DNA of 64,000 bases from Dolomedes plantarius (taxonomy: Eukaryota; Arthropoda; Arachnida; Araneae; Dolomedidae): positions 66,937,577 through 67,001,576 of the forward strand of contig OU015497.1 in the NCBI GenBank assembly GCA_907164885.2. Reading direction: 5' to 3'. This document shows positions 24,270 to 35,206 of this stretch, in pieces. Made by a program: the position numbers and the translations under genes. A model generated the notes under the pieces. That model was not told the origin of the DNA and searched no databases. It saw only the letters and a list, made by a program, of their open reading frames with translations. Position 1 is the stretch's first letter, and the number at the start of each line of letters is the position of its first letter.

Positions 24270-24660
24270 AAAAGACCCTGACATATAAAATAAAATATTG
24301 TATAATTAAAATATAGGTAAAAGACCCTGACAAACGTAAAAATTAATAAAAATCTGCAATTAGGGTTTCACACACCATAAATGCACGATTCTGTAGCAAT
24401 AAACATCTCCATAATTAATATCTGCATAATAAATGTCTCCATAAATGCAAGATTTTGTAGCAAAAATATTAAAGTATAGCTAGAAGGCATTGACAAACGA
24501 AAAAATTAATAGAAATCTTCAATTAAGAGTTCCACGCACCATAAATGCAAGATTCTTTAGAAAAGAAAAAAATTAAAGTATAGGTAGAAGCCACTGACAA
24601 ACGTAAAAATTAATAGAAATCTGTAATTAGGGCTCCACGCACCATAAATGCAAGATCAGT
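24270..24660. repeat. tandem repeat family B, about 120 bp unit
   Basis: The phrases CACCATAAATGCAAGATTCT, AAAATTAATAGAAATCTGCA and CACTGACAAACG recur at about 24310, 24460 and 24580, and also at about 22900. Units are diverged and interrupted by the hAT insertion. Confidence 0.7.
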
Positions 24661-25440
24661 TGTTTTCAAACAACTAATATAACCAAACATGTTATTTTTC
24701 ACACATTCGTTAATATAATACTTATGTTGAAAGGGTCAAAATATAGAGATGAAGCTAAACGTAAGACCAACGTATAGTTAAACATAAATATTGTATGGAA
24801 TATGTGAGATTAAGAAATTAAAAAACATGAGTCTTTTTAAAATCAAATTTTAAAAAAAATTATTGCTTTCATAGCACATAAAAATATTTACTGGTAAATT
24901 AGGGTGTTTTTTTTTTATTATATATATAAATATGGTGAGCAAAGTTTTTCAGTTTGCTTATTCTATTTTCCGCTTTTTTGAGGGGAAGATGCATTAATTT
25001 TAAATGTATTCAACTTGAATTTAAGTAAATGAAAAGTGAAACTAATAATATAAAAAATTAGACTATATTTAGTTACATTAAAATGAAATATGTTAATCAT
25101 TTGACAATATTAAACCAGTTAGGTATATTATAATGGAAAAAAATAGTTATTACATATTAAATATTATTTCCAGGAGGGTGGATATTGTTCAGAGTTCAAG
25201 ACATTTACTGCAAAAAGCTATAGTACCAATAATGCATAACGAAATCTATAAGGTGGACACATTTCTAAAGAATTGGAACCATGAGTAGAATCTAACTTAA
25301 AAGGATTCGAATGTAAACATATTAATATTTTGAAAAATATATTTCCTTTGAAGCATTCAGCTTTTAACATTTTTTAAACAAAAAGGACTAAAATAATACA
25401 GTAAATATATTTCTATTTTACGGGGCAAAACATATATCTA

Positions 25441-27961
25441 TCTATATAAATAAAGCAAAGTGTCTATGTATGTATGTAACGTATACAAATCTACATTTCT
25501 TGACGAATCTGGTTGAAACTTGGTATACTTATGTTTTGAAGCCTTAAGAAAATTCTAAGATAAGTTTGGAAGCTTTTAAATAATTCTAAATACATACAGT
25601 TTTTAAATAATATTTCATCTCCAGACGATGGAATCAATCATTCATAAGAACTGCGCATGGTCACCCACTAAATGTTAATTCTATATGTCCAAGGTAAGTG
25701 AACGCATGGATTTGTTATTTCGTAGTTATTTGGAGTTATTTAAAGTTAATTTTCTAATATTACTCCTTTAGTTTTCTTTTTTTCATTAATCCTTTTCTAC
25801 TGGGTTAATTCCCAATATACGGATTACTGTTGAAACCCTGGAATATTTCTGTGATAGTCACATACTGTTTTCTTTTTTCTTTGTTTTTGTATTGCTAAGG
25901 AAATTGTGTTATAATTGGATATTTTTGAAGGGCAGTGAAATATAATTATGTTATATTTACTTTTCTATTTTACATTTAGTTAATTTTCTAATTTTTCATA
26001 AATTAATAGTTATTATTCCATTAAATATTATTTCAATGGGATAGTGAAGTGGAATTTGAACTATCTGTCAAATTTTGTTTAATTTAGTTACTTTATTTGA
26101 ATATTCTTTCTTTTTTATGCTTCTGTCTACAACTCTTTGCAATATTTCTGTGATATAATTGTAGTTTTTTTTTATTTTGGGCTGTTTTTATAAGGAAAGG
26201 AATGACGAATTGGGGAAAATTTTCATATTAGAACATAAAATTGCATGTATTATTTTTGCATTTTAAAATTTTCTCTTAGATTGTAGGCCATTTTAAAGAT
26301 AACTGTCATATGTATCATGTGTGAGAAGAAAATTAAAATCTTAGCATTAGGATTTTGTGGAGAGTGATAGGCGTTTAGCTAAATTTCAGATGAATATTCT
26401 ACGGAGTCAATTTTTCAAAAAAAATTATTTTTTTAAAGATTTTTTTGGTCTTTTATGGTAAAATAGCACTACTTTATTTGAATATTCTTTCTTTTTATGC
26501 TTCTGTCTACAATTCTTTCCAATATTTCTGGGATATAATTGTAGTTTTTTTATTTTGGGCTGTTTTTATAAGGAAAGGAATGACGAATCAGGGAAAATTT
26601 CCATAATAGAACATAAAATTGCATGTATTATTTTTGCATTTTAAAATTTTCTCTTAGATTGTAGGCCATTTTAAAGATAACTGTCATATGTATCATGTGT
26701 GAGAAGGAAATTAAAATATTAGCATTAGGATTTTGTGGAGAGTGATAGGCGTTTTAGCTAAATTTAGGATAGGGCAGTTATCTTCAAAATGACCTACAAT
26801 CTCAGAGAAAATTTGAAAATACAAAAATAATACATGCAATTTTATGTTCCAATATGAAATTATTCCCTGATTCGTCATTCCTTTCCTTATAAAACAGCCC
26901 AAAATAAAAATAAAAACTACAATTATATCACAGAAATATTCCAAAGAGTTGCAGACAGAATAAAAAATGACAGAAAGTTCAAATTCCACTTCACTATCCC
27001 ATTGAAATAATATTTAAAGGAATGAATTCTGTTTTAACTATTAATTTATGAACAATTAGAAAATTAACTAAATGTAAAATAGAAAAGTAAATAAAACTTA
27101 ATTCAATGCAAAACAAACAAATGTGAAAACAGTATGTGACTATCACAGAAATATTCCACAGTTTTAACAGTAATTCTTTACTGGGGTTTAACCCAGTAAA
27201 ATAATACATGCAATTTTATGGTCAAATATGAAAATATTCCCCGATTCGTCATTCCTTTCGTTATAAAAAAAAGCCCAAAATAAAAAAACTACAATTATAT
27301 CACAGAAATATTCCAAAGAGTTGCAAACAGAATAAAAAATGACAGAAAGTTCAAATTCCACTTCACTATCCCATTAAAATAATATTTAAAGAAATAAATT
27401 CTGTTTTAACTATTAATTTATGAACAATTAGAAAATTAACTTAATGTAAAATAGAAAAGTAAATAAAACTTAATTATATTTCACTGCCCTTCAAAAATAT
27501 CAATAATAACACAATTTCCTTAGCAATACAACACAAACAAATATGAAAACAGTATGTGACTATCACAGAAATATTCCAGAATTCAACAGTAATTCGTTTA
27601 CTGGGAATTACCCCAGTAAAAAAGGATTAATGAAAAAAAGAAAACTAAAGGAGGAATATTAGAAAATTAACTTTAAATAACTTCGTGCGTTCACTTACCT
27701 TCGACATTTTGAATTAACATCCAATAGCTGCGCATGCGCAGTTCGTATGAATGATTGATTCCATCGTCTGAAGATGAAATATTATTTAAAAGCTGTATTT
27801 TTTTATAATTATTTTAAAGCTTCCAAAGTAATCTTAGAATTATCTCCAAGCTTCAAAACATAAGTATACGAAGTTTCAACCAGATTCGTCAAGAAATGTA
27901 GATTTGTATTCGTTACATACATACATACATACATAGAGACACTCTGCTTTATTTATATAGA
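25441..27961. repeat. 2.5 kb imperfect palindrome (foldback element)
   Basis: The left arm begins TCTATATAAATAAAGCAAAG at 25441, and the right arm ends with its reverse complement at 27961. Homology continues inward through GAAACTTGGTATACTTATG, ATGGAATCAATCATTC and GGAATATTTCTGTGATA, over most of 1.2 kb per arm, with a centre near 26760. Each arm also contains an internal direct duplication of about 375 bp (around 26090 and 26465, and mirrored at 26860 and 27235). Both outer ends look like Helitron 5' termini facing outward. No coding sequence was found. Confidence 0.8.
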
Positions 27962-27966
27962 TATAT

Positions 27967-28033
<67 letters not shown>

Positions 28034-28050
28034 TATATATATATACACAC
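27962..28050. repeat. (CA)n/(TA)n microsatellite
   Basis: Alternating CA and TA tracts starting right at the palindrome end. A further TA tract lies at 28226-28257. Confidence 0.9.
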
Positions 28051-28110
28051 ATTAGAACGTTACTTCATGCCCGAATTTGGTTAGAACATGTGGTACGCAT
28101 GCGAAACTTA

Positions 28111-28150
28111 ACTGGTTCTAACTTGTTCTAACTTGTTCTTACTTGTTCTT
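28111..28150. repeat. 10-bp tandem repeat, four copies
   Basis: TTCTAACTTG twice, then TTCTTACTTG and TTCTTAC: a 10-bp period within a short unique-looking block between two TA arrays. Confidence 0.75.
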
Positions 28151-28224
28151 ACACGCATCGTTATGATCGTCATGCTTGAACGAATTCAAATTAGCGTCAG
28201 TTTCGTTTATTAATTGTCGCACCT

Positions 28225-28257
<33 letters not shown>

Positions 28258-28258
<1 letters not shown>

Positions 28259-29063
28259 AACTCATACAAACTCATTTTAATCAACGTATACATTATATAA
28301 AATCATAAGCTTGTATACATTTATCCCATATAGATTTGTCTTCATGGGAATTCACATGAATCCGACATTCCATGGTTACACTCATATAACAAATGTCATT
28401 CTATATTACACGGATAATACGAAATAGATAAAAAAAATGTATATTCCTTGCCTCGGTTTAGAAACAAAAAAAGAGTTTTTTTTATTATCTTGAACACACG
28501 CACCCACACGTTTGTAAATCGACATTAAATAAAATTCGCCTTTTTTATGCTACTTTGATGCCATAAAAATGAATAAACTTATGACAAACCAAGTAAGCAA
28601 TAAGTTCCAAAGCGAACTTTATCCTTAAAAGCTATTCGAAGAAATGTTCTCCACTACTCGGTTTTAGTCAAAAGGTGCGCATTTCATGGGTTGTTAGCTG
28701 TTATATATGGACCATTCAAATGGACAAATCGTGTACTTTAAAATCAAGATATCAGTTATGGTCCATTGAAGGAAATTGAACTAAGCTTTAAAGAAATTTG
28801 ATATTTCGCGTATCTCTCTCCGATTTAAATACACAAAGAAACAAAATGAAGGGTAATGTATTTGTCTAAAAGTTTTATACACAATAAAAGGGGATATAAA
28901 TGTAATTTCAATTATTAACCGATAGAAAAATACTTTTAATTCTAATAAGTATAATAGTTAGCTCTATAACAATATACTCCTACAATATCATTATTATAAA
29001 AAAAATAAAAAAATTGTTATTGGTACATATACATGAACATCTGCAGCATATTTATACCCTCAG
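28258..29063. other. AT-rich stretch, nothing recognised
   Basis: No coding-like frame or TE terminus seen. Confidence 0.5.
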
Positions 29064-29066
29064 ATA

Positions 29067-29142
<76 letters not shown>
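29064..29142. repeat. (TA)n microsatellite with TG interruptions
   Basis: A TA array with two ATGTA interruptions near 29085-29095. Confidence 0.95.
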
Positions 29143-29144
<2 letters not shown>

Positions 29145-30099
29145 CTGACAAAATAATGCGCAAACCAATAAATTTTCCCACTGTTTAAACTTATAAACAT
29201 TTTCTTTGAACACTGGCGCAGAGATTTTATATCGACAATTTTTATCCTTTGATTTAAAAGAAAACTGAACAGGGTTTGAAATGATTAAGCTTTTATTAGG
29301 GTTTGTACAGACATGCATAAAAAAATATATGCAAATTAATATAGGCATATTTACGACACGTAAAGTATTCTGGAAACGAACACATTTACGAAAGTCCACG
29401 CAAGTATGAATAAATACGTTTATTACTTCTCCTGTGTAAGTACGGAATATATTTGAATAAACCAGCAAATAAAAAAACGATTGAATAAAAAACATTTTAA
29501 CACACGAAAAAAATATATAATGAAATACTCTTGGCGAATTTTAAGAATCCATGAAATTCAATACGCTTTTTCAAAAATAAATTATACCGAAATATTTAAA
29601 TAGAATAAATTTTACATAACAACTTTTCGGACTCGTCCATAAAATGAGAAAATATGTGACACGAGCAGAAAAGCCTGCTGTGCATACTGTTAAGCGAGAA
29701 CGTAAGAAGAATGGTTATTTCCAAATATCTCTGCCCTAACCCTCCGTAATAAAAGGAGCCGGTGCCACGCATATAAATAACAGATAATGATCACTTTCGT
29801 CCGCAGAAACCACAACTACGGGCCGTGTTTGGAATCGCATATATTGAGAATGGAGTACATGGGGCCATAAGCGTTCTGTATGAAACGGGCTTTTTTTAAA
29901 GTGGTCGAAATGTAAATGCATATAATATTTTGGAGAGAAGGTTTTATTTTACGTGCGAGACGTGATTTAACGCAGTTTTTTTATTAAACTGTTAAAAATC
30001 GGCTTGATATTAAAAGGAACTTCTTATACGTAAGTTTTTATATGCAAAAAGATTATTTTTGGAGTGTACTTTAAATTTGGAAAATCCTTTAAAAAAGTT
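29143..30099. other. AT-rich stretch, nothing recognised
   Basis: Bases 29740-29900 are less AT-rich, with no family recognised. Confidence 0.5.
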
Positions 30100-30692
<593 letters not shown>

Positions 30693-30826
30693 AGAGCCGC
30701 GCAGGATTAAAAAGAACTACGCAGAAAAAAAAACCCGCCTCACTTTTGGATTAGCACGACAGTGCGAAAATTTATGAAACGACGATAAATTAAAAATAAT
30801 AATAATAATAATAATAATAATACACC

Positions 30827-31768
30827 ATGGCATCGAAGACTGAAGTGAAAACAGAATTCCACGAAATCATACTCGATGACAATTGGATTCAAGAACAAAT
30901 GAACACCGGAAATGAAAATGTCGATCAAGCGAATGATGACAAGAAACCTATCTTAAAAAACATACCAGGCTGCACAGGAAAAATTCAAGAAGCAATATTG
31001 AAAGAAAAACCGTTCGAAAGAAAAAACATGCCTGAAATAAAATTACCAATACCACAATTCGATAACAGAAGTATCAAAAATATTTTTCAATGGTTCCAGT
31101 TGTTTGAAGAGAGTTGCAGCACGTTTGAATTAAATGAGAAATGGAAAAAAGAAAATTTAATGCGCTACTTAAGTCAAGATATTCAAGAAGTAATAATATC
31201 CACGGAACTATATAAAGAAGATTACATTAATATTAAAAAACAACTGCTGTCCATTTTTTCAAAGAGCAGAGAAGAACTGATCACAAGGTTTAGGACACTA
31301 AAATTAAATGACAATGATGACCTTTTTCAGTATTTCAAGGAAAAACTAGAACTGGGAAAAGAACTTCATAAAACAGACAGTGAAATCATAGAGACACTGT
31401 CATTAGACGCTCCAAGAAACATACGAACTTTGCTCTCGTTGCAAGAGATACGAACCCCTTTCGAATGGCTGGAAAAAGCGAAAAAATTACATTTGCCGGT
31501 ACCTCGGTCCGCACCGCGTATCGCTCCGGAAAGAAGAACAGATTTCATCGCCGGCGATCGTCGAAACTTCGGTGACAGTGAGACAGAGCGCAGAAATTCG
31601 GAGCCACACTACAGAAGAAGGTGGATTAATTATGATCAACCCAGAAGACAAAATGAAGGAAATTACAGCAATACGTCAAGATATGATGAACAGAGACACT
31701 ATCAAAGTGCAGAAGATAACAGAAGACACCAAAATAACCATAGAGGATACTATGCAAATAACAGATGA
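30827..31768 (+). CDS. gag: Gag of the Ty3/gypsy element
   Basis: This 313-residue structural protein should assemble the virus-like particle that packages element RNA. The start ATG follows an AAT microsatellite and has a good context (CACCATGG). Residues 65-210 fit the helical capsid-like domain of gypsy Gag, including NIFQWFQLFEESC and a DDLFQYFKEKLELGKEL block. The C-terminus (about 235-313) is rich in Arg, Asn, Gln and Tyr. It has no CCHC zinc knuckle, so RNA binding probably rests on the basic tail. The frame ends with TGA (31766-31768), in register with pol, which is unusual: most Ty3/gypsy elements use a frameshift or one fused frame. Confidence 0.85.
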   Translation: MASKTEVKTEFHEIILDDNWIQEQMNTGNENVDQANDDKKPILKNIPGCTGKIQEAILKEKPFERKNMPEIKLPIPQFDNRSIKNIFQWFQLFEESCSTFELNEKWKKENLMRYLSQDIQEVIISTELYKEDYINIKKQLLSIFSKSREELITRFRTLKLNDNDDLFQYFKEKLELGKELHKTDSEIIETLSLDAPRNIRTLLSLQEIRTPFEWLEKAKKLHLPVPRSAPRIAPERRTDFIAGDRRNFGDSETERRNSEPHYRRRWINYDQPRRQNEGNYSNTSRYDEQRHYQSAEDNRRHQNNHRGYYANNR

Positions 31769-34700
31769 CTTACGATCCAAGCTCGGGTGAGTGAACAAAC
31801 ATTTCAATTCTTATTAGACACCGGTAGTACAATTTCAATAATTTCACAATCATTACTTAAAGAGGTAAAATGTTTTAAAACATTAAATTTAAAAAATATG
31901 GTAATAAATCAAACTGATGGTCAAGTACCTGTAACAAAAATAATTAAAACAAATGTAACAATTTGCAAATTAACTAGAGAAATTGAAATGTGGGTCATTG
32001 AGAGTGACCTACCTTATGTATTGCTAAGTTTAGAACATATGAGACTTTTTCGTCTCGAAATAAATTTAAGAAAATTAAAGGTGTTCCAATGTAATAAAGA
32101 GATAATACTATGTAATAATAATAATAATTTTGTTAATCCATATGCATTGAATGTGCAAAGAGAAAATTGTAAAAATTATTGTGAAAACATGTATAATGGT
32201 AAAAGGTATTATGGAAACAAAAATATGTGTAACTTTAGAAATGTAAACAAAAGTGTATATGAAGGTAGAAAATTTTTTAACTATCGGGCTGAAAATAATA
32301 ACAGAAGGTATCATAAAGGTAGAAATTTTGTAAAAAGAAACTATTTAAGATGTGATCACTCCCCTGAGTACTATGAAAGGACTGTTTACAATAATGCTGT
32401 GAAAGATAATGTGTATAATGTTTCTTCCAATGACATTGAAACCCTAAATGTTGATAATAACCAAAGAATGAGAAATCCAGTTATAAATTATGAGAGTTCA
32501 AACAAAATAGCAAATACTAATTATAATGTTCAAAATTTAAAGGAGATATCAGGTATCCCCGATGATACACTGAAAACTCTATTTAAAGAGCCCGGTGATG
32601 CCTTGGACTTCCAAACACCAGAGCAAATACCCGAGGACTGGCCCCATTTAGAAAACATTCTAGAAACTTTCGACCATATCTTTTCAAAAAATAAATGTGA
32701 CGTTGGAAAAATAAAATTAGAACCCCAAAAAATACACTTAACTTCAGAGCTCCCAATTGCACAACGACCATATCGCACATCTCAAACTGAAAATGCTGAA
32801 ATAAAAAAACAAATAGACGAATTGTTAAAAGCAGGTTTTATAAAGCCCTCACATTCTCCATTTAGCGCCCCAGTAACATTAGCAATGAAAAAAGGCCAAG
32901 GAAAAACTAGGCTATGCATAGACTACAGAAAATTAAATGTAATTACTAAAACTGATTCTGAACCTATTCCACGAATTGATGACTTATTAGATCAACTAGC
33001 CCATGCCAAATTTTTTTCAACATTAGATCTAACTTCAGGGTATTGGCACATAGAAATACATGACCGTGACACTGAAAAATTGGCATTCACAACAAACTTT
33101 GGACTTTATGAATGGACAAGACTACCGTTTGGTTGGAAAAATGCACCAAGTGTCTTCCAGAGAGCAATTAGGCAAATTCTAAATAAATACCAAATCAATT
33201 ATGCTTTGAACTATTTTGCTGATATAATAATATTTTCACAAACCTTTAATGAACATATGAAACATTTAGAAGAAATTTTTAAAATTTGTGAAAAGGAAAA
33301 TATCAAATTAAACCAATCAAAATGCCAATTTGCTAAGAAAGAAATAAAATTTTTAGGATATGAGATTTCTAAAGGACAATATTCACCTCATAATGTAAAC
33401 ATTGAAACAATAAAAAAATTACTACCACCCAAAAATGTTAAAGAATTGCAGAGATTTTTGGGATCCATAAATGTCTATCAGAAGTTTATACAAGACTATG
33501 CAAAATTGAGACTTCCATTAAACAAATTACTTAGAAAGGATGTAAAATGGGATTGGTCCCAAGAATGTCAAAATTCCTACCAAAGACTAAAAGATGAACT
33601 CATATCAAAACCGATTTTAACCCTTTTTAACCCAAATTACCCATGCCACCTTTTTGTCGACGCAAGTCAAGAAGCAGTTGCTGCTGTCCTAAAGCAAAAG
33701 CACCCTAATGGCCAACTACACCCAATAGCTTTTCACTCAAGACAACTGAAAAAACACGAAAGAAACTATGCTGTCACTGAGCTTGAATGCTTGGCGATTG
33801 TTGATTCTATTGACCGTTTCCATTGTTACTTACATGGGAAAAAATTCACAATACATTCGGATCATTCAGCCTTACAATGGCTCAAAAATATTAAACATTT
33901 AACTGGACGACTGTTTAGATGGTCTTTAAAACTTTCCATGTATGATTATGAAATAGTGCACATTAAAGGTAAATATAATTATGAAGCTGATATGCTATCA
34001 AGGAACCCAATAAGCCACTTTGTATCACAATATTCTTATTTTCTAACCACAGATGAAATTATTCAGGCACAATTAAACGATAATGTTAATAATGTAAAGT
34101 ACAAAAAATATAGTGGAGTTCTAACAGTAAAAAAGAAAAATCTAATCAAAATTGTAGTCCCGCCATCATTAAGACTAAAATTAATAACCGCTGCACATGA
34201 AAAATTTGGCCACCCAGGTGTGAGAAAGATGTTACAATTAATTTCCCCTATTTACTATTGGCAAGACATAATATTAGACATTTCAAATTTTGTTCGTTGT
34301 TGTGAAACATGTCAGAAAAACAAGAAATCGACTCAGAGAAAGTATGGACTGATGGAACAAGTGCCAATTGCTTATGAACCATTTGACCTAATCTCAGTTG
34401 ATACAGTTGGAGGTTTTAACTATTATAATTCGACAAAAAAATATCTTCATCTGGTGATTGATCATGCAACAAGATATATTTGGACTTTTCCTTCAAAAAG
34501 TGTGACAAGTGAGACATACACAAACTGTTTAAAACAAATTTTCAAAATTAAAGTTCCGAAACAAATATTAAGTGACAGAAATGCTGCATTTACTTCCTCA
34601 AGGTTTAAGAAATTCCTAAAACATCACAATACGAGACAACTACTTACCTCAGCCCACAGACCCCAGTGTAATTGCAAAAATGAGAGATGTAATCAAACGA

Positions 34701-35206
34701 TTGTATCCAAATTAAGGTGTAAAGTTAATACTTCTTCGAAAAAAATTCCATGGACAAAAATTTTAGAACAAGTGACTTCCGAATATAATAATCAACCCCA
34801 TAGAGTAACTGGATTTTCCCCGAACTACCTCCTATTTGGAAATTTCCCATATAACTCACCATTACCTAAAATAACTTCATTACATTATCCGCCAGTTGAA
34901 GAAGCAAGAAAGATTGCAGTGCAAAGAACAATTCAGCACCATAAAATTAATAAACAAAGATATGATAGAAATTTTATACAGTCAAACTTCAAAATTGGTG
35001 ACTTAGTGATGTACGAAGAATTCAAATACCCAAATTCAAGAAAATTAGATCCACCCTATTCAGGCCCTTATAAAATTTTAAGCCAGATTTCTAATGTTAA
35101 TTTCGAAATTGATAAACCAAACCAATACACTGGAAAAAAGAGTGAAATTGTGCACTCAACTAGATTAAGGCATTTTCATCCATATAGTGAGTTTAAATTA
35201 CAATAA
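31769..35206 (+). CDS. pol: Pol polyprotein (protease, RT, RNase H, integrase), RT active site altered
   Basis: The frame is open from the codon after the gag TGA, with no ATG at the domain start. Residues are counted from the GTG at 31787. Protease DTGS is at 11-14. Reverse transcriptase has the first catalytic Asp at 414 (STLDLTSGYW), but the YxDD box reads Y-F-A-D: Ala478 (GCT, 33218) replaces the first Asp, which should abolish polymerisation. RNase H has D625 (FVDAS), TELE and SDH. Integrase has its HHCC zinc finger (HEKFGH...CETCQ) and D872, D930, E966 with 35 residues between the last two. A GPY/F-type module follows near 1090. The length is normal. Expression would need readthrough of the TGA or reinitiation. 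Otherwise no frameshift or stop interrupts the 3.4 kb. Confidence 0.9.
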   Translation, partial: LTIQARVSEQTFQFLLDTGSTISIISQSLLKEVKCFKTLNLKNMVINQTDGQVPVTKIIKTNVTICKLTREIEMWVIESDLPYVLLSLEHMRLFRLEINLRKLKVFQCNKEIILCNNNNNFVNPYALNVQRENCKNYCENMYNGKRYYGNKNMCNFRNVNKSVYEGRKFFNYRAENNNRRYHKGRNFVKRNYLRCDHSPEYYERTVYNNAVKDNVYNVSSNDIETLNVDNNQRMRNPVINYESSNKIANTNYNVQNLKEISGIPDDTLKTLFKEPGDALDFQTPEQIPEDWPHLENILETFDHIFSKNKCDVGKIKLEPQKIHLTSELPIAQRPYRTSQTENAEIKKQIDELLKAGFIKPSHSPFSAPVTLAMKKGQGKTRLCIDYRKLNVITKTDSEPIPRIDDLLDQLAHAKFFSTLDLTSGYWHIEIHDRDTEKLAFTTNFGLYEWTRLPFGWKNAPSVFQRAIRQILNKYQINYALNYFADIIIFSQTFNEHMKHLEEIFKICEKENIKLNQSKCQFAKKEIKFLGYEISKGQYSPHNVNIETIKKLLPPKNVKELQRFLGSINVYQKFIQDYAKLRLPLNKLLRKDVKWDWSQECQNSYQRLKDELISKPILTLFNPNYPCHLFVDASQEAVAAVLKQKHPNGQLHPIAFHSRQLKKHERNYAVTELECLAIVDSIDRFHCYLHGKKFTIHSDHSALQWLKNIKHLTGRLFRWSLKLSMYDYEIVHIKGKYNYEADMLSRNPISHFVSQYSYFLTTDEIIQAQLNDNVNNVKYKKYSGVLTVKKKNLIKIVVPPSLRLKLITAAHEKFGHPGVRKMLQLISPIYYWQDIILDISNFVRCCETCQKNKKSTQRKYGLMEQVPIAYEPFDLISVDTVGGFNYYNSTKKYLHLVIDHATRYIWTFPSKSVTSETYTNCLKQIFKIKVPKQILSDRNAAFTSSRFKKFLKHHNTRQLLTSAHRPQCNCKNERCNQTIVSKLRCKVNTSSKKIPWTKILEQVTSEYNNQPHRVTGFSPNYLLFGNFPYNSPLPKITSLHYPPVEEARKIAVQRTIQHHKINKQRYDRNFIQSNFKIGDLVMYEEFKYPNSRKLDPPYSGPYKILSQISNVNFEIDKPNQYTGKKSEIVHSTRLRHFHPYSEFKLQ

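Larger units (their letters stand above)
21677..27961 (-). mobile_element. composite region with Helitron-like ends, about 6.3 kb
   Basis: Read on the minus strand the right border is A|TCTATATAAATAAAGC (27961) and the left border is GGCAACGCCGGGTACTTCAT then CTAG|T (21677). Both fit Helitron 5' and 3' termini. Inside are minisatellites, an inserted hAT pseudogene and a 2.5 kb near-palindrome. No Rep or helicase coding was found. It may be one large non-autonomous Helitron or two unrelated ends: the 3' end at 21677 is firm, the pairing with 27961 is inference. Confidence 0.35.

Noticed and set aside
21700..24660. A CRISPR array
   Set aside because: The repeats are long, diverged and without equal spacers. 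The context is an animal TE region.
31572..31790. A 72-codon frame at the gag-pol junction, considered as a frameshift product
   Set aside because: Pol is in the same frame as gag, so no shift is needed, and this frame has no protease or zinc-knuckle motif.
32108..32780. Minus-strand frames inside pol
   Set aside because: They are shadows of the Ty3 Pol frame.
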